From: CAVSUB01 sp963730995
GTDB lineage: Bacteria; Acidobacteriota; Vicinamibacteria; Vicinamibacterales; 2-12-FULL-66-21
DNA: 64,000 nucleotides
Assembly (NCBI GenBank): GCA_963730995.1
Contig: CAVSUB010000012.1
Coordinates: 558,001 to 622,000 of the forward strand
Reading direction: 5' to 3'
The notes beneath the pieces were generated by a model, which ran no database searches, was not told the DNA's origin, and saw only the letters and a program-made list of their open reading frames with translations. Shown here piece after piece: positions 33,575 to 43,600 of the stretch. Within the stretch, counting starts at the first letter, position 1. Every line of letters starts with the position of its first letter. The translations under genes were made by a program, and so were the position numbers.

Positions 33575-34141
33575 ATGAAACGCGCGATCCCGTGTACGTG
33601 TCTCGCGGCGGTTTTCGCAGTCGGCTTGTCGGCGCAGACTCCGAGCACATCGCCGGGTGCATCAGCGTCGGCGCAATCGGACAAGGACAGCGCCAAGACA
33701 GTGACGGTCACCGGCTGCCTGAAGGCAGGCGATGCGCCAGGCTCGTTCGTGCTGGCGAACATCAAGGGTGACAAGGACAAGGCCTCGACGAGCGCGAGCA
33801 CTTCGACATCGACGACAGGTGCCGCCGGAACGGCAGGGACTACCGGTACGGCTGGCACGACCACGACGACCACAACGACGACCGTGAGCAAGGATCTGGA
33901 GAATGCGACCGTGAGCCTCACGGGCAGCCCGGCTGGAGTGACGCTGGGCGATCACATCGGTCACATGGTGCAGATCACGGGCGCTCTCGCGGGTCAGAGC
34001 GCGTCAGCCTCGGCTACCACGGGCGCCGCCCCGGCGACGTCTCCCGCCGAGCCGCCCGCCGCAGCGGCGACTGCAGCCAAGGCTCAGCCGAGCATCGCCG
34101 TGACGGCGTTCTCGATGGTGTCGGGCAGCTGTTCGATGTAG
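33575..34141 (+). CDS. Exported Thr/Ser/Ala-rich protein of unknown function
   Basis: A 188-aa exported protein. The signal peptide is MKRAIPCTCLAAVFAVGLSAQ; the start at 33575 is set by a perfect AGGAGG eight bases upstream. After a Ser-rich stretch comes VTVTGCLKAGDAPGSFVLANI, a short segment I have seen in small secreted acidobacterial proteins (GC followed by a strand ending F.L.N). Then a low-complexity run of Ser/Thr/Ala/Gly with nine consecutive threonines, a second ordered piece (VSLTGSPAGVTLGDHIGHMVQITG), and an Ala/Pro-rich tail ending FSMVSGSCSM. No enzyme motif. A strong terminator follows, so it is a single-gene unit. Confidence 0.7.
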   Translation: MKRAIPCTCLAAVFAVGLSAQTPSTSPGASASAQSDKDSAKTVTVTGCLKAGDAPGSFVLANIKGDKDKASTSASTSTSTTGAAGTAGTTGTAGTTTTTTTTTVSKDLENATVSLTGSPAGVTLGDHIGHMVQITGALAGQSASASATTGAAPATSPAEPPAAAATAAKAQPSIAVTAFSMVSGSCSM

Positions 34142-34168
34142 CGACGGGCTCGTTTTGGAATTCCGTTC

Positions 34169-34207
34169 GAGCCAGCCCGGGCGTCCGGGCTGGCTCTTCT
34201 TGTTTTT
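34169..34207 (+). terminator. Rho-independent terminator
   Basis: GAGCCAGCCCGG and CCGGGCTGGCTC form a perfect 12-bp stem with loop GCGT, followed by TTCTTGTTTTT. It ends the transcript of the secreted Thr-rich protein. Confidence 0.92.
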
Positions 34208-34316
34208 GGCAGCCGGCCCGAAGCATGCACAAAATAGGAGTTCGGACGCGGCGGCTGCGCGCGGCTGTGAAACCCGCCAGCCTGGTCGGGCGTCGAAGCC
34301 TTGAAGAGGAGTGCTC

Positions 34317-35673
34317 ATGCCAGTCAGCGATCATCTCGGCCTCCGGAACCTGGCAGTCGATCGGGCGTCGCTCGTGGAGTGGTACCTGCGCAACCGCGAG
34401 CGGTCCCGACGCCTCTTCGATTTGATCGATCCGGAGGTGTACTACACGCGTCCGATCGCGCTTCGCAACCCGATCGTGTTCTACGAGGGACACCTGCCGG
34501 CATTCAGCGTGATTGCATTCCTCCAGCGCGGGCTCGGTCACTCGGGCGTGGACGAGCGGCTCGAGCGCCTGTTCGCCCGCGGCATCGATCCCGATAGCGT
34601 GGACGCGGCCGTGCCGCGGAGCGGCGCTTCTACCCTGTGGCCGGATCGTAAAGAGGTCCTCGCGTTCGGCGCCGCCGCCGACGAGGCGGTTCTGTCGGCG
34701 TTGCGCGATGCTCCGTTCGTCGAGGATCGTCCTGCGATGCTGCACGGCGAAGCGATTTACACGGCGCTCGAGCACGAAGCGATGCACCAGGAGACGCTGT
34801 TATACATGTGGCACCGTCTCCCCCACGATCACAAGCGGAAGCCGATCGACCTGACCTATGAGGTCGGTGGCGCACCCGTCGCGCCAGATGTCGTACGGAT
34901 CCCGGCCGGCCGCGCGACGCTCGGAGCGGAACGGAGCGGCGGTCGCTTTGGCTGGGACAATGAATTCGGGGAAGTCCACGTTGACGTTCCCGCCTTCGAG
35001 ATCGACATCCACAACGTGACCAACGCCGAGTACCTCGCCTTCGTCGAGGCGAGGCGGCTATCGCACGCGCGAGCTCTGGACGGAAGCCGATTGGGCGTGG
35101 CGCGAGAGCGAGCAGCTCGAATTCCCCATCTTCTGGTTGCAGCGTGGTGGCGAGTGGTACTGGCACGGGATGTTCGAGGACCTGCCGCTGCCGCTGGCGT
35201 GGCCTGTCTACGTCAGCCAGGCCGAAGCGAGTGCGTTCGCGCTCTGGAGGAAGCGTCGGCTGCCGACCGAGGCGGAGTACCACCGCGCCGCATTCGGAAC
35301 GCCGGAAGGGCGTGAGCGGCTGCTTCCGTGGGGCGACGCTCCGGCGGATCCGTCACGAGGCAACTTCGACTTCTCGAATTGGGAGCCTGTGCCGGCCGGC
35401 TCGAGGCCCGCGGGAGTGAGCGCGTGGGGGGTCCACGATCTCGTTGGCAACGGCTGGGAGTGGACGTCCTCCATCTTCGGGCCGTTCCCTGGATTCAGCC
35501 CGATGGCTTCCTATCCCGAGTACTCGGCGGACTTCTTCGACGACCAGCACTACGTCATGAAGGGCGCATCGTCTGCCACGGCCAAGGAGCTCGTGCGGCG
35601 GAGTTTCCGCAACTGGTTCAGGCCCAACTACCCCTATGTGTACGCGACCTTCCGCACCGTTGCCGCGAGCTAG
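34317..35673 (+). CDS. egtB: Ergothioneine biosynthesis protein EgtB, one frameshift in this sequence
   Basis: Iron-dependent sulfoxide synthase joining trimethylhistidine with a thiol donor. The N-terminal DinB-like domain (to about residue 170) holds the His motif ALEHEAMHQETLLYMWHRL. The C-terminal FGE-sulfatase domain includes VRIPAGRATLGAERSGG, FEIDIHNVTNAEYLAFVEA, RLPTEAEYHRAAFGTPEG and GNGWEWTSSIFGPFPGF. An extra base near 35050-35055 shifts the frame after AFVEA; without it the reading continues GGYRTRELWTEADWAW and on to the stop at 35673, about 451 aa. Start ATG 34317 has GAGGAG upstream. egtD follows 5 bp downstream. No egtA, egtC or egtE is in the window. Confidence 0.88.
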
Positions 35674-35678
35674 CGACC

Positions 35679-36644
35679 ATGGCTGCCATCAATAGTGCGC
35701 TGACGCTCGAATTTGCCGCGGACGTTCGACGCGATCTCATGCTCGAACCGAAGCAGATCCAGTCGAAGTATCTGTACGACGCTCTCGGTTCGAGCCTCTT
35801 CGACGCCATCTGTCGTCTGCCGTGGTATCGCATCACACGGGCGGAGAGCCGCCTGCTTTCGATGCACGCAGACCCGATCGTCTCCACGATCGCCGACAAC
35901 GACGGCACGATCGTCGAACTGGGTTGCGGGAGCGGCGAGAAGCTCGTGCTGCTCGCGGAAGCACTGCAGGCGAGAGGCGGATCGGCGCGCGTCCACCTGA
36001 TCGACATCTCCTCGCAGGCGCTCGAGCAGACGGAGCAGAGGCTCGGAAGGCTGCGTCACTTCTCGGTGGTCGGTCATCAATCCACGTACGAAGTTGGCCT
36101 GCGGCGTGCGGTTGCGCAGAGGCGGGGCGGCGGTCCAATGCTCGTGCTGCTGCTCGGATCGAATCTCGGAAACTTCGACACGCCGGCCGCCGCGGCGTTC
36201 CTCGATCGGATCCGCCGCGCCCTGTCGCCCGGCGATCTCCTCCTGCTGGGTGCGGATCTCGTCAAGAGCGAGCCAACACTGCTGCTCGCGTACGACGATC
36301 CCCTTGGGGTCACCGCAGCCTTCAATCGGAATCTCCTGGTTCGCATCAACCGCGAGCTGGGCGGTGACTTCGACCTGTCCGCTTTCGCACACCGGGCAGT
36401 CTGGGACCCGGAGCACCAGCGCATCGAGATGCACCTGGTCAGCGTGTCGGACCAGATCGTGCGCATTCCAGCCGCCGACTCGACTGTCAGGTTCGCATCG
36501 AACGAGTGGATCTGGACCGAGAGCTCCTACAAATACACGGCGGACCAGATTGTCGACATGGGGGCCGAGGCGAGCTTCACCTGCCGCGACCAGTGGGTCG
36601 ACGGCGACGCCGGATTCGCCTTGACGCTCTTCACCGCGCTATAG
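35679..36644 (+). CDS. egtD: L-histidine N-alpha-methyltransferase EgtD
   Basis: SAM-dependent enzyme making hercynine (trimethylhistidine), 321 aa. LMLEPKQIQSKYLYDALGS(S) and FDAICRLPWYRITRAE start the EgtD-type fold. The SAM site is VELGCGSGEKLVLL; LLLGSNLGNFD and the C-terminal SSYKYTADQI are family hallmarks for substrate binding. Start ATG 35679 lies 5 bp after the egtB stop, so the two enzymes, which act in sequence, are co-translated. A CAGCT-type repeat follows the gene. Confidence 0.93.
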   Translation: MAAINSALTLEFAADVRRDLMLEPKQIQSKYLYDALGSSLFDAICRLPWYRITRAESRLLSMHADPIVSTIADNDGTIVELGCGSGEKLVLLAEALQARGGSARVHLIDISSQALEQTEQRLGRLRHFSVVGHQSTYEVGLRRAVAQRRGGGPMLVLLLGSNLGNFDTPAAAAFLDRIRRALSPGDLLLLGADLVKSEPTLLLAYDDPLGVTAAFNRNLLVRINRELGGDFDLSAFAHRAVWDPEHQRIEMHLVSVSDQIVRIPAADSTVRFASNEWIWTESSYKYTADQIVDMGAEASFTCRDQWVDGDAGFALTLFTAL

Positions 36645-36648
36645 GGCT

Positions 36649-36736
36649 TGGAATTCCCTGGAATCGGGTGGGAATTCCGTAAAGCTCTCAGCTCTCAGCT
36701 ATCAGCTCTCAGCTGATGGCTGACAGCTGATAGCCA
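36649..36736. repeat. CAGCT-type repeat, copy e, with GGAATTCC module
   Basis: Begins with GGAATTCCCTGGAATCGGG and a second GGAATTCC, then a run of CAGCTCTCAGCT units and the inverse GGCTGACAGCTGATAGCC. Copy f (46919-46983) has the same two GGAATTCC-like sites next to its CAGCT run in opposite orientation, so the two modules belong together. Confidence 0.75.
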
Positions 36737-36807
36737 ACTTCCAAGCAAACCCTACGTCCCGCCGGTCCGTCTAAGCCACAGTCGCGGCTCCACGGATTCG
36801 GAAGGGA

Positions 36808-39337
36808 TTGGTTTTGTACCCAACGTTCATCGTTCTGGCGGCGCTCTTGTTCGCCAGTGCCAAGGCTCCCGCGGCCAGCGTGACGGCGCCGCCGCCCGCG
36901 GTTGCTGAGGCGATCAAAGTCGACGGGGAGTTCACCGAGGCGGCCTGGCAACAGGCGCCCGCCGTCACGGGATTCCTGCAGCGCGACCCGACCGACGGCG
37001 CACCCGCCACGTATCAGACCGAAGCGCGGATCGCGTACGACGCGACGTCGCTCTATATCGCCATCACGGCGATGGACCCCGAGCCTGCGAAAATCGTCGG
37101 TCACAGAACCCGGCGCGACGAAGGATCGCCGTCGGACTGGGTGCGCGTGATGATCGACTCGTTCCACGACAAGCGCAGCGCGTTCGAGTTCGCGGTCAAC
37201 CCGGCGGGCGTGAAGCAGGACACGTACTGGTTCAATGACAGCAGTTCGGACGACGGGTGGGACGCTGTGTGGGACGTATCGGTCAGCCGGAAGCCTGACG
37301 GCTGGCGCGCGGAGTTCAAGATTCCATTCTCCCAGCTCCGTTTTCAGCCAACCGAGGCGACGACCTTCGGTCTCGCGTTCGTGCGCCAGATCGGCCGGCT
37401 GAACGAGACGTCGACATGGCCGCTGTTGTCGAAGAACGCGAGCGGCTACGTGTCGTCGTTCGGCGAGCTGACCGGCCTTCGTCTCGATCGATCGCCGAAG
37501 CGGCTCGAGATGGTGCCCTACATCGTGGGGGACGTGACGCAACAGCCGGTGGAAGCGGGCAACAGCCTGCTGAAGGGCACCGACCCCGATCTCAACGTCG
37601 GTCTGGACATCAAGTACGCACTTCGGCCCGGGCTGACGCTCACCGGCACCGTGAATCCTGACTTCGGTCAGGTCGAAGCGGATCCGGCCGTCGTCAACCT
37701 GTCCGCGTTCGAGACGTTCTTCTCGGAGCGGCGTCCGTTCTTCGTGGAGGGATCGGGCATCTTCCGGTTCGACACCGACTGCAACGACGGATCGTGCAGC
37801 GGTCTGTTCTATTCGCGCCGGATCGGACGGGCGCCGCGCGGCGAGCCGGACGTCCCCGACGGCGGATACGCCTCGGCGCCGACGCAGACGACGATCATCG
37901 GTGCCTCGAAGTTGACCGGCCGCGTCGGCGCGTTCTCGGTCGGGCGCGTTGAACGCGCGTGACGGCTGACGAGGACGCCGTGATCGCCGACGGCCTGCAC
38001 CGCACGACGCCAGACGGTGGAGCCGCTTCTCCAGCTATTCCGTCGTCCGCGCGCAGACGGAGTTCGCGAACCAGTCGTCGCTTGGATTCATCACGACCTC
38101 CACGAACCGCAATCTCGACGATGCCACGCGATTCCTGCCGGGGCAGGCGTACACCGGCGGCGTCGACTGGGACTGGCGCTTGGCGAAGCGCTATGCGATC
38201 CAGGGCTACTGGGCGGCGAGCAGCGTGCTCGGCGATCCGGCGGCGATTCACGGAGCTCCAGGAGAGCAACGTCCACAGCTTCCAGCGCCCCGATTCATCG
38301 CACCTGGAGGTCGACCCGACGCGGACATCGCTGAACGGCTACTCGACGCAGCTCGCGCTGAGCAAGATCGGCGGGCCAGCGGGTTCGCTTCAACTCGAAC
38401 ATCTCGGTGAAGAGTCCCGGCTTCGACTCCAACGACGTCGGCTTCATGCGGCGCGCCGACCAGCGCAACATGAGCAACTGGATGCAGTGGCGGAACGACA
38501 AACCGAACAGGTATCTCCGCAGCTTCCGCTTCAACCTGAATCAATGGGCTGGCTGGAACTTCGACAGCGACCTGCTCAACTCCGGGCGGCAACGTCAACG
38601 CTCACGCCATGTTCCCGAACAACTGGGCGACCGGAATCGGCATCAACGTGAACGCGATCACGTTCGACGACCGCGCGACGCGCGGTGGGCCCGGCGCGTA
38701 CCGCAACGCTCAGCGCAGCATGTGGTGGTACCTGCAGAGCGACAACCGGCGACGCGTGTCAGCCGGCATGAACCTGTTCCGGCAGAACGACGGCCTCGGC
38801 AGCACGTACCGCGACTACAGCCCCGAAGTCACGTGGCGCCCCTCGTCGTTTCTCTCGTTGAGCGGTGGGTTGAGCATCACGAACAACTTCGATGAGTCGC
38901 AGTGGATCGAAGACGAGCGACGGGCACTACGTGTTCGGCAGGCTCGATCAGCACACGGTCGGCCTGACCACCCGCGTGAACTACACGCTCTCGCCGCGCC
39001 TGTCGATTCAGGTCTACGCGCAGCCGTTCGTGTCAGCGGGCGATTATCTGGACTTCAAGGAGCTCGTCGACGGTCGCACGAAAGCACGTACGGCGACCGC
39101 TTCCGCCCGTACGACTACACCTCCAACCCGGATTTCAACTACCGCTCGTTCCGAACGACGAACGTCCTGCGCTGGGAGTACCGTCCCGGCTCGACGCTCT
39201 TCGTCGTCTGGCAGCAGGGGCGTGAAGGGACTCTGGATCAGGGGACGTTCGACTTCAGGCGGGACATCGGGGGCGTCTTCGGTGCGCCTGCGACGAACGT
39301 GTTCCTCGTGAAGTGGGCGTACTGGTTGAACTACTGA
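36808..39337 (+). CDS. DUF5916 outer-membrane-type protein with CBM9-like domain, at least seven frameshifts
   Basis: An exported protein of about 840 aa when restored. A signal peptide is followed by a carbohydrate-binding family 9-like domain (IKVDGEFTEAAWQQAPAV to about residue 200: FKIPFSQLRF, TFGLAFVRQIGR). Then comes the DUF5916 region with NPDFGQVEADPAVVNLSAFE and FFSERRPFFVEGSGIF, and a long beta-rich C-terminus ending in Trp-aromatic residues (WAYWLNY), like an outer-membrane barrel. Frame breaks occur near 37942, 37955, 38020, 38255, 38378, 38590, 38917 and 39090, mostly single extra bases; correcting them gives continuous sequence. The start is uncertain (TTG 36808 or 36814). Function unknown; such proteins are common in soil acidobacteria. 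Confidence 0.8.
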
Positions 39338-39359
39338 GGGCGGAAGAAAAACCCTGACA

Positions 39360-39638
39360 GTAAAACCGTTACAGGAGGAAGGGAGGACGGGAGGAACGGA
39401 TCGGGAATCTTCGTCGAGACACTTTTCCAGGCAGCTCGCGCCGCGCGTAGCGCGGCCTTGTCAGATTCGAACGGGCACGGGAACGAACACGTCGAGCTTC
39501 AGGTCGTGCTCGTTCCCGTGCCCGCTCGATCTGACCAGGCGCCGCTTTCAGCGGGCGCGCGAACTGCTCGGAAACACTCAGGAAGATTCCCGATCCTCTC
39601 ATTCCTCCCGTCCTCCCTTCCTCCTGTTAAGGTTTTAC
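39360..39638. repeat. Polypurine palindromic repeat, copy 2, with nested inner palindrome
   Basis: Outer arms: GTAAAACCGTTACAGGAGGA onward on the left and its complement ending TCCTCCTGTTAAGGTTTTAC on the right, about 50 bp, ending in GGGAATCTTC / GAAGATTCCC. Inside is a second palindrome (GTCAGATTCGAACGGGCACG paired with CGTGCCCGCTCGATCTGAC). The whole 279-bp interval is thus one imperfect hairpin between two convergent genes. The WYL gene stop codon lies in its right end. Confidence 0.82.
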
Positions 39639-40651
39639 CCGTATCGAGCTCTCGCTCGCTCCAGCTCGTCCCTCACTTGCGCGACGAGCTCCGGGGGGGA
39701 CAGCACCCGCGCGAGCGGCCCGAATCCCAGCACCCAGCTTCGAAGCGCCCAGTCGTTCGAGACGTGCAACACCAGATGCACACTGCCGTCCTGTTGATCC
39801 TCGGCCTGCTGCGATGCGTGCCACGCACGCTCCTTGACGTATCTCGCGATCTGCGGCGCGAACGCGATCTCGACCTCTTGCGGCGGCGTGCCCTGATGGA
39901 CGCCGAGTGAGTGCGCGAACACTTCTTCCGGCGCGTCGGACGGCTCGAAGCGTTCCTCGGTCAAGGACAATCCGAGAATCCGATCCACGGCAAACGTGCG
40001 AAGCTGGCCGTACTCGGGCACGAAGGCCAGGACGTAGAGGCCGCCCTGGGCGAACACGAGCCTGTAGGGCTCGATCAGATATGTCTTGTCGCGATCGCTC
40101 GACATCGAGTGATAGCGCATCGAGATGCGCCGATGATGGAGCGAGGCCTCGACCAGTTGTGCCGCCCGCGCCCCGCGCGCCACGGCCTCCCTGGCGTTCG
40201 ACGAGGTGGTGCCGCCGTCGGCCGATGACGCCAGTGCGCCCGGTTCCGCTTTGGCCTGCATCACGAGCGGCAGGCGATCGAGGAACTGGCGCATTCCAGG
40301 CGTCAGCGCGGCGGACAGCTTGTCGAAGGCGTTCCGGAGATCCTGATGGAAGGGAGTGGAGGCCAGCGCTTCGACGAGCGTCCTGCTGAAATAGAGTGCG
40401 CTCAGCTCTGCGAGCGTGAATCCTGTCTCGTCGAGACGACGGAACGGACGCTGCTCGAGCATCCAGTAGCGCTTGCCTTCGTGAAGATCGTCGTAGAGAG
40501 GGAAGCCGGATGCTTGCAGCGCTTCGAGGTCACGGCGGATCGTTCGCGTCGAGACGCCGGTCTTCTCCGCCAGGTCGTCGATCGTCAGCCGACGCGATGA
40601 CTCCAGATCGCGCAGAATCGTCCACTGCCGAATGACTTCCGCATTTCGCAC
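39635..40651 (-). CDS. HTH and WYL-domain transcriptional regulator
   Basis: A 338-aa regulator. The N-terminal winged helix (VIRQWTILRDLESSRRLTID, then GVSTRTIRRDLEALQASGFP) is of the DeoR/HTH_11 type. A WYL domain lies at about residues 170-240 (RISMRYHSMSS, YLIEPYRLVFAQGGLYVLAF), where WYL is replaced by LYV as in many members. The C-terminal WCX extension runs from about 260 to the end. WYL proteins sense ligands, often nucleic acids, and commonly control DNA damage or defence genes; no target is apparent here. Start GTG 40651. No gene on the same strand follows. Confidence 0.88.
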   Translation of the reverse strand: MRNAEVIRQWTILRDLESSRRLTIDDLAEKTGVSTRTIRRDLEALQASGFPLYDDLHEGKRYWMLEQRPFRRLDETGFTLAELSALYFSRTLVEALASTPFHQDLRNAFDKLSAALTPGMRQFLDRLPLVMQAKAEPGALASSADGGTTSSNAREAVARGARAAQLVEASLHHRRISMRYHSMSSDRDKTYLIEPYRLVFAQGGLYVLAFVPEYGQLRTFAVDRILGLSLTEERFEPSDAPEEVFAHSLGVHQGTPPQEVEIAFAPQIARYVKERAWHASQQAEDQQDGSVHLVLHVSNDWALRSWVLGFGPLARVLSPPELVAQVRDELERARARYG

Positions 40652-40668
40652 AGTCGGCAGTCACGATA

Positions 40669-43600
40669 TCACTTCGGCACCGCTACCGTCGCAGACTCGC
40701 TGGACGCATTTCCCGCATCGTCGGAGCAGGAAACCGTCACCGTATAGATCCGATCTCGTCCTTGCGTGGATCGCTCCGCCCGCAGCTGGACATGCTGAGC
40801 ATCGATGACGATCGAATCGACTGCGGTGTTTCCGTCGCCTCGGCCGTTCGCCGGCTCACTGCTCGAGACCCTGAGCGCGCAGCTGGGCGTGCCGCTCGCG
40901 TCGCTCGTGGCATACGCTGCGAGGACGTCGACCAGCCGATGGTTCGCGGGCGACAGCAGGTCGGGCGTCAACTGGAGTGCGGTCAACTCGGGCGCGATCG
41001 TGTCACGGACCCGGACCACTCTGGTGATCGTCGTCGTCAGAGAGCCATTGGTCGCGCTATACATGAGCGTGTAGTCGCCGGGAGTGTTCACATCGACGGC
41101 GCCTGACGTCGTCACGTCCAGCGGACCCTCGTCGTCGTGAGCCGTCGCACCAGGATCGGTGAAGCTGGTGAAGGCCTCGACGTCCAGTTGCGAGCCTCCG
41201 ACGAGCGTGACCACCGGCGCAGCCGGGAATGCGAAATACGCAATCGCCGCGTCGTGATCGGACACGCGCTCGGGACGCGTGCCATCGCCTCGCAGCGATT
41301 CGGGGAAGTCCGCGTTGCTGCGAGCGTAGCCGGCGCGCGTGAATCGCTTGAGCGCGAGGCCGTTCACGATGATGTGATCCAGCGCCTGCGCGTTGCCATC
41401 GAATACGAACGAGTAATGCTGTGAGGGATCGAGGCTGTCGCCGAGATTTGTCAGATCCGGATCGACGAGGTCCGCGCTTGCAAGCGCGACCTGGTCCGCC
41501 GGCGTCGGCGTTCCTCGGATGGTGCCGACGACGTCGACGAAGCCGTCGTTGAAGGGGAACGCGTTGTAGTCGCCGACGGAGATGACTCGTTCCGTAGCCT
41601 GGTGCGCCTGGATCAACGACGCGAGGAATTCCGCCTGCGCCTGCCGTTTTGCACGGATACGGTCGCCGTCCGTGCCGTCGATCCCGCTGAGCGAGCGGAG
41701 GTGATTGACGATCACCGTGACAGCGAAGGGCGTTCCCAGGGGGGCAATCACCTCCGCTTTCAGCACGAGTGGCGGCCGATCGTTCAGGAGTGGAAGCGGG
41801 GCCCCAGGCGCCTGCCCTGGCGGTGCGTACGTCGCATCCTTGCCGATCTGCTCCACGCTGATCACATTGACACGCGTGGACTTGACCAGGAATCCGGAGT
41901 CGATGCCGCCGATGTCGTTCCCTTCCTCGAGGTACGCGACGTACATCGGGTCGCTTTCCCCCTCGGCCAGCGCATCTGCGTTGATCTTTGCAGCGAGCCT
42001 CTGCAGGATGGAGAGGTTCTCGACCTCGACGACGCCGAGAATGTCAGGTGAGCGAAGGACGTGCCGGATCGTCAACGACGCCTTCAGCAGGCGCAGGTTC
42101 ACCGCGTCCGGCGTCAGCGCGACGTCGTCGTGATTCGGGTCGTCCAGCTCGTCGAAGAACCGCTCGAGATTCGCGGAGGCCACCGTGAATTCCGTTGCGC
42201 TCGCGACTGGAACTGGCGTCGCTGCCTGCGCCCCGGTCACGACGCCCGTGCCGGGATCGGGCAGGATCGCGTAGCTGCCGAACGCAAAGTCCAGAACACC
42301 CGTCACTCCGGATATCCGCTGTCCCGCGGCGACGTTCAGGATCGCGCTGCCAGGCTGCGCGCTGCTGTCGACGCGAAGCCGTTCGGGGTTGCCATCGAAG
42401 CGTGGCACGCAGCAGGGCAGCCCGGCCGGCGCCGGTGAGGCGGGGTCAAGCCCCGGCTCGCGCACGGGACGGGGCACTCCGTCGACGACGGCGTAAAACA
42501 CTCCGCTGGAAGAGGCCGTGGCGTCCGACTCGAATACCGTGCCTTCGGTCGGCGCGATGACGCTCAAGTCTGCCTGGACGCGCATACCTTCGTACTTCTC
42601 GAGCTGTTCGAGTGGCCCCGTCGGGGGCGTGTCGGAAGGATGGAGCACGATCGGCAGCGGCAGCGGCTGCATCGAGCCGATCACGGAGAACAGCGGGCCT
42701 CCGCCGAGCTCCGTCAGCGGCGGGCTTGGCGGCGCAGGCGCAAACTCCGAGACGATTCCGGAGACCCGCACCTCGTCGCCGACGGCGGGCTTGACCGTCG
42801 CGCCACTGGTGAAGACGAACAGCCCCTCTGAAGTCGATGGATCGAGATCGTCGAGGCCGTCCGGCGTCTGCACGTAGAAGCCGCTGCTCCGTAGTGCCGT
42901 CACGATGCCGGCCGCTGTGACGAACTGGCCGACGAGGGGCGACGTGGAACCACTGCCCTGAATCTGTGAGATCGGTGTCGGGGTCGACGGCTCGATTGCG
43001 AGACGAATCGAGGCGGTGCCCAATCGGCCTCGAACATCGGTGATGCTCCCGGTCAGGACTTTGAAGCCGGGGGTTCCGGTCGCGACGACCTGGAACGAGT
43101 AGACGTTGTCACCCGCAGTGATGTCGCCGTTCGTGCCGTCGTCGAAAAAAGTTTGTGTGCCGCCGCCGATGGTGGAGAGGTCGACGCTCACCGCAGCAAC
43201 GGGCCCCGGCGGAAACGCGCCCGGAGTGACCTTCAGAGTCAGGAGCGTCGAAGTACCGCTCGCGATCGAGGCAGGTACGGCCGCACCGATTGCTGTCGGG
43301 GGCACTCCCACCGTGGACTTCGGCGACGGGACGCCGGCCAGGAAGTCTGCGGCGTTGTCGTTGGTATCGGCGAGCCCACCATCGTGGCGGATGGCAGCCG
43401 TCGTATTCGACAGCGTTGGCGTAGGGCCGGAGCCCTCGAAGCAACTCGCGGCCCCGTACCCGACGAAGTCGAGCACGCCCGAGAGAGGACAGGTTCCGGT
43501 CAGCGGCGTTGCCCCTGCGATCAGCGCGACCTTTCCGCTCGTCGCGCTCATCGCGATGTTTCCGGCGGCGTCCGGGGCGGGCAGCGAAAGCGAGCCTCCG

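Noticed and set aside
36808..39337. Decayed pseudogene
   Set aside because: Every conserved segment is present and only single-base shifts separate them; the same pattern in essential lon and clpX nearby points to sequence error.
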